From the NCBI GenBank assembly GCA_945788205.1, contig CALZLE010000092.1:1-8582 (forward strand): DNA of 8,582 nucleotides, given 5' to 3'. The notes below the pieces were generated by a model that did not search any database, was not told the origin of the DNA, and saw only the letters and a list, made by a program, of their open reading frames with translations. Source of the DNA: an uncultured Desulfuromonadales bacterium (GTDB lineage: Bacteria; Desulfobacterota; Desulfuromonadia; Desulfuromonadales; Geopsychrobacteraceae). Both the position numbers and the translations under genes were made by a program. Position 1 is the stretch's first letter. Each line of letters opens with the position of its first letter. Positions 6,855 to 8,582 of this stretch are shown here, in pieces.

Positions 6855-7497
6855 GAAATCTCCCGTTATCTTTTTACTTTTCGTTCTCCTGCTGATCGGC
6901 GCTGGCAACTCTTCCGCCAAAGAGCTGCGCATCCTTGTGCTCGGTGACAGTTTAACCGTTGGTTACGGATTGTCGCAGCAAACGGCCTTTCCGGCACAAC
7001 TTGAAACCGCGCTGAAACACCGCAAGCATCAGGTAAAGGTGATCAATGCCGGGATCTCCGGTGACACCAGTGCAGGGGGTCTGGCGCGCCTTGACTGGTC
7101 GCTGGCCGAACAGCCCGATCTGGTTCTCATCGAACTGGGCGCCAACGATGCGCTTCGCGGCCTGCGCCCAGAACAAACCCGGCAGAACCTAAGTAGTCTC
7201 CTCTATCGCCTGCGTGAGAAGGGAATTCAAGCCCTACTGACCGGCATGAAAGCGCCTCGCAACCTGGGTGAAGAGTATTATACCAAGTTCGACCGTATCT
7301 ATCCCGAACTGGCGCGACAACACAGCGTCCCCTTTTATCCATTTTTTCTGGCTGGGGTTGCTGGGGAACCAAGCTTGAATCAGGCCGATGGCATTCATCC
7401 AACGGTGACAGGGATCGAAATAATTGTACGCGGAATTCTTCCGCTGGTGGAAGAGACCCTCGAAGAGATAAAACCGATTCGTGAAGCTAAAGATTGA
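6853..7497 (+). CDS. tesA: Periplasmic GDSL/SGNH esterase (TesA-like lysophospholipase/thioesterase)
   Basis: This exported hydrolase of 214 residues cleaves ester or thioester bonds; E. coli TesA acts on acyl-CoA, lysophospholipids and other esters. An N-terminal signal peptide (residues 1-22, MK followed by a hydrophobic run ending NSSA) sends it to the periplasm. All SGNH blocks are present: GDSL with Ser33, the oxyanion Gly70 in NAGISGDTS, Asn99 in GAND, and Asp179/His182 in DGIHP. The length matches TesA. The start at 6853 gives a proper signal peptide. Only a weak GGA lies six bases upstream, and the alternative ATG at 6784 precedes the proposed promoter's start point. Its head-to-head placement against ybbA matches E. 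coli. Its last 11 bases overlap the convergent pseudouridine synthase gene. Confidence 0.95.
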   Translation: MKSPVIFLLFVLLLIGAGNSSAKELRILVLGDSLTVGYGLSQQTAFPAQLETALKHRKHQVKVINAGISGDTSAGGLARLDWSLAEQPDLVLIELGANDALRGLRPEQTRQNLSSLLYRLREKGIQALLTGMKAPRNLGEEYYTKFDRIYPELARQHSVPFYPFFLAGVAGEPSLNQADGIHPTVTGIEIIVRGILPLVEETLEEIKPIREAKD

Positions 7498-8359
7498 TTC
7501 CGACTTGCGGTAAAAACTCCGCCAGCTCAACCGGTAATGGAGATTCGATGGCAATCGGGGCGCCACTATAGGGATCGGTAAAGGCGAGGCGGCAGCAGTG
7601 CAGAAACAGCCGTGGTAACTCTGCCGGACAGGGACCACGATAGCGCGCATCACCAAACAACGGGTGGCCCTGGTCTGCGAGTTGACAACGGATCTGATGC
7701 TGGCGCCCGGTATGCAGTTGGACTTCCAGCAACGAGGCCTGCTCGTTGCGAACAATGGCTCTAAAATCTGTGCGCGCCTGTTTTTCCTTCCCTTTTGCGC
7801 TGACAATTGAATCCAACCGTCCACTCCCGGCAGTTTTTCCAAGAACCAGAGCCTGGTAGTATTTTTCCACTTCGCGGCGCATAAACAACTGCCCCAAACG
7901 ACCACAGGCCTGTTTGCCTTTGCCGAACAGTACCGGCCCGGAGGTCTCCAGATCGAGCCGATGAACTGGTGCAACTTTAAATTTCTGCCCTCGGTCCGCC
8001 AGCAACATTTCGACACGCGCGGTGAGGTTGTCACTTTCGTGCCCCTGGCTGCCGTGGATTGCCAAACCAGCCGGTTTATCAACCACCAGAATTTCACGTG
8101 ATTCATATAACACCTGCAACGGTGTCAACTCTGCATCCTGAACGGCAAGCAATTCGAGTAACCGACCGCTATCGGGCAGCTCAATCGAATCACCGACTTG
8201 CAAACACTCATCCCCCGTTAAGCAACCTTGAGTTCCGCGAACTTTCCCCTTTTTTAACAACTGTTTCAAATAGGCAGGAGGAGCAGCGGGAATCCGGCAC
8301 TGTAAAAGTTCACGCAAGGTCAAATAAACATCATTTTTTTCGTTAATAAATACAGGCAT
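7487..8359 (-). CDS. RluA-family RNA pseudouridine synthase
   Basis: This 290-residue enzyme isomerises specific uridines to pseudouridine, most likely in 23S rRNA. A degenerate S4-like RNA-binding region (about residues 12-60) precedes the catalytic domain (about 85-265). The RluA hallmark HRLDLETSG (133-141) carries the catalytic Asp136. The conserved KYYQALV (166-172), RTDF (197-200) and HTGRQHQIR (216-224) segments are also present, so the enzyme should be active. Which RluA subtype (RluA, C or D) and which target uridine cannot be told from the sequence. The ATG at 8359 is preferred, although no clear Shine-Dalgarno sequence precedes it. An in-frame TTG at 8395 would add 12 residues but also lacks one. 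Its 3' end overlaps the end of tesA on the other strand. Confidence 0.93.
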   Translation of the reverse strand: MPVFINEKNDVYLTLRELLQCRIPAAPPAYLKQLLKKGKVRGTQGCLTGDECLQVGDSIELPDSGRLLELLAVQDAELTPLQVLYESREILVVDKPAGLAIHGSQGHESDNLTARVEMLLADRGQKFKVAPVHRLDLETSGPVLFGKGKQACGRLGQLFMRREVEKYYQALVLGKTAGSGRLDSIVSAKGKEKQARTDFRAIVRNEQASLLEVQLHTGRQHQIRCQLADQGHPLFGDARYRGPCPAELPRLFLHCCRLAFTDPYSGAPIAIESPLPVELAEFLPQVGINL

Positions 8360-8503
8360 GGGCAGAGGATAGGTCGGAGCTATTGCATAGCGCAATCATA
8401 AAAGAGGAGGACTCCAGCAAAGCAAGCAGAGCAATTAAATTTGTAAGCTTAACGTTTTCGCCAAAGTAAAGTTTTTTATCCAGACTTAATATCCCGTTCT
8501 AAA

Positions 8504-8520
8504 AACAGAATAAATCTGTT
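8504..8520. repeat. Inverted repeat next to a promoter (possible operator or weak terminator)
   Basis: AACAGA (8504-8509) and TCTGTT (8515-8520) form a perfect 6-bp inverted repeat around ATAAA. It ends two bases before the proposed plus-strand -35 at 8523, a common place for an activator site. On the minus strand the stem runs into a short T-tract, so a weak intrinsic terminator is an alternative. The low GC content of the stem argues against an efficient terminator. Confidence 0.35.
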
Positions 8521-8522
8521 CC

Positions 8523-8550
8523 TTGAAAAAAAATTTCATATTTTTATTAT
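8523..8550 (+). promoter_or_regulatory. Candidate promoter reading out of the window
   Basis: TTGAAA (8523-8528), a 16-base spacer and TATTAT (8545-8550) match sigma-70 at 5/6 positions each. It would drive a plus-strand gene beginning beyond 8582, divergent from the pseudouridine synthase. The surrounding sequence is very AT-rich, so a chance match is possible. Confidence 0.4.
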
Positions 8551-8582
8551 TTTTCTCCGACAACTCAGCCACAAATACAAAC

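Larger units (their letters stand above)
8360..8582. other. AT-rich intergenic region, window end
   Basis: No protein gene is supported in this stretch. It should contain the leader and promoter of the pseudouridine synthase on the minus strand and the upstream region of a gene beyond the window. Near its start, GCTAT (8379-8383)/ATAGC (8387-8391) and ATTGC (8382-8386)/GCAAT (8392-8396) are two overlapping, mutually exclusive short hairpins in the leader of the synthase. The only -35-like element seen for that gene is TTGGCG near 8463, and it has no well-spaced -10. Confidence 0.5.

Noticed and set aside
7234..8106. Open frame of 290 codons on the minus strand
   Set aside because: It is a shifted frame of the RluA-family gene running into tesA. 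The catalytic HRLD and other conserved motifs are in the other frame.
8486..8539. A 17-codon minus-strand ORF as a possible leader peptide
   Set aside because: The nearest GGAG is about 15 bases from its ATG, and it lies over the AT-rich promoter-like region, so chance is more likely.

Overview
The window is a compact stretch of bacterial chromosome with seven supported protein genes, no RNA genes, no CRISPR array and no insertion sequence. No stretch longer than about 225 bases lacks a gene. Base composition is roughly balanced in the genes and AT-rich in the intergenic gaps. A GAF-GGDEF enzyme with a special active-site change, a sigma-28-type promoter and a tesA/ybbA/ybbP cluster together point to a motile Gram-negative proteobacterium. 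A Desulfuromonas/Geobacter-type relative is a reasonable guess, but the taxonomy is inferred, not shown.

Layout. Positions 6-1049 (minus) hold a GAF-GGDEF nucleotide cyclase. Its base-recognition Asp is replaced by Ser, the hallmark of the Hypr GGDEF enzymes that make 3',3'-cGAMP. Divergent from it, 1229-1969 (plus) is an unrecognised protein. It sits behind a near-consensus sigma-28 (FliA) promoter and a short leader in which the Shine-Dalgarno sequence lies in the loop of a perfect hairpin. Convergent with that gene is a minus-strand block, in transcription order: ybbA-like ABC ATPase (6854-6165), ybbP-like permease (6168-3640), a small helix-turn-helix protein (3604-3350) and an exported DUF945/YdgA-like protein (3270-1978).

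The plus-strand tesA-like GDSL esterase (6853-7497) starts head-to-head with ybbA, and the two start codons share bases. Its 3' end overlaps the 3' end of a convergent RluA-family pseudouridine synthase (8359-7487). The terminal 8360-8582 is an AT-rich intergenic region with a candidate promoter reading out of the window and an inverted repeat beside it.

How the genes work together. YbbA and YbbP form an inner-membrane MacB/LolCDE-like ABC complex, and TesA is a periplasmic lysophospholipase/thioesterase. Their divergent linkage is the same as in E. coli, so a shared envelope-lipid role is plausible. The cyclase and the sigma-28-linked gene suggest second-messenger and motility functions at the left end. 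The most interesting points are the predicted cGAMP-type cyclase and the structured leader of the sigma-28 gene.
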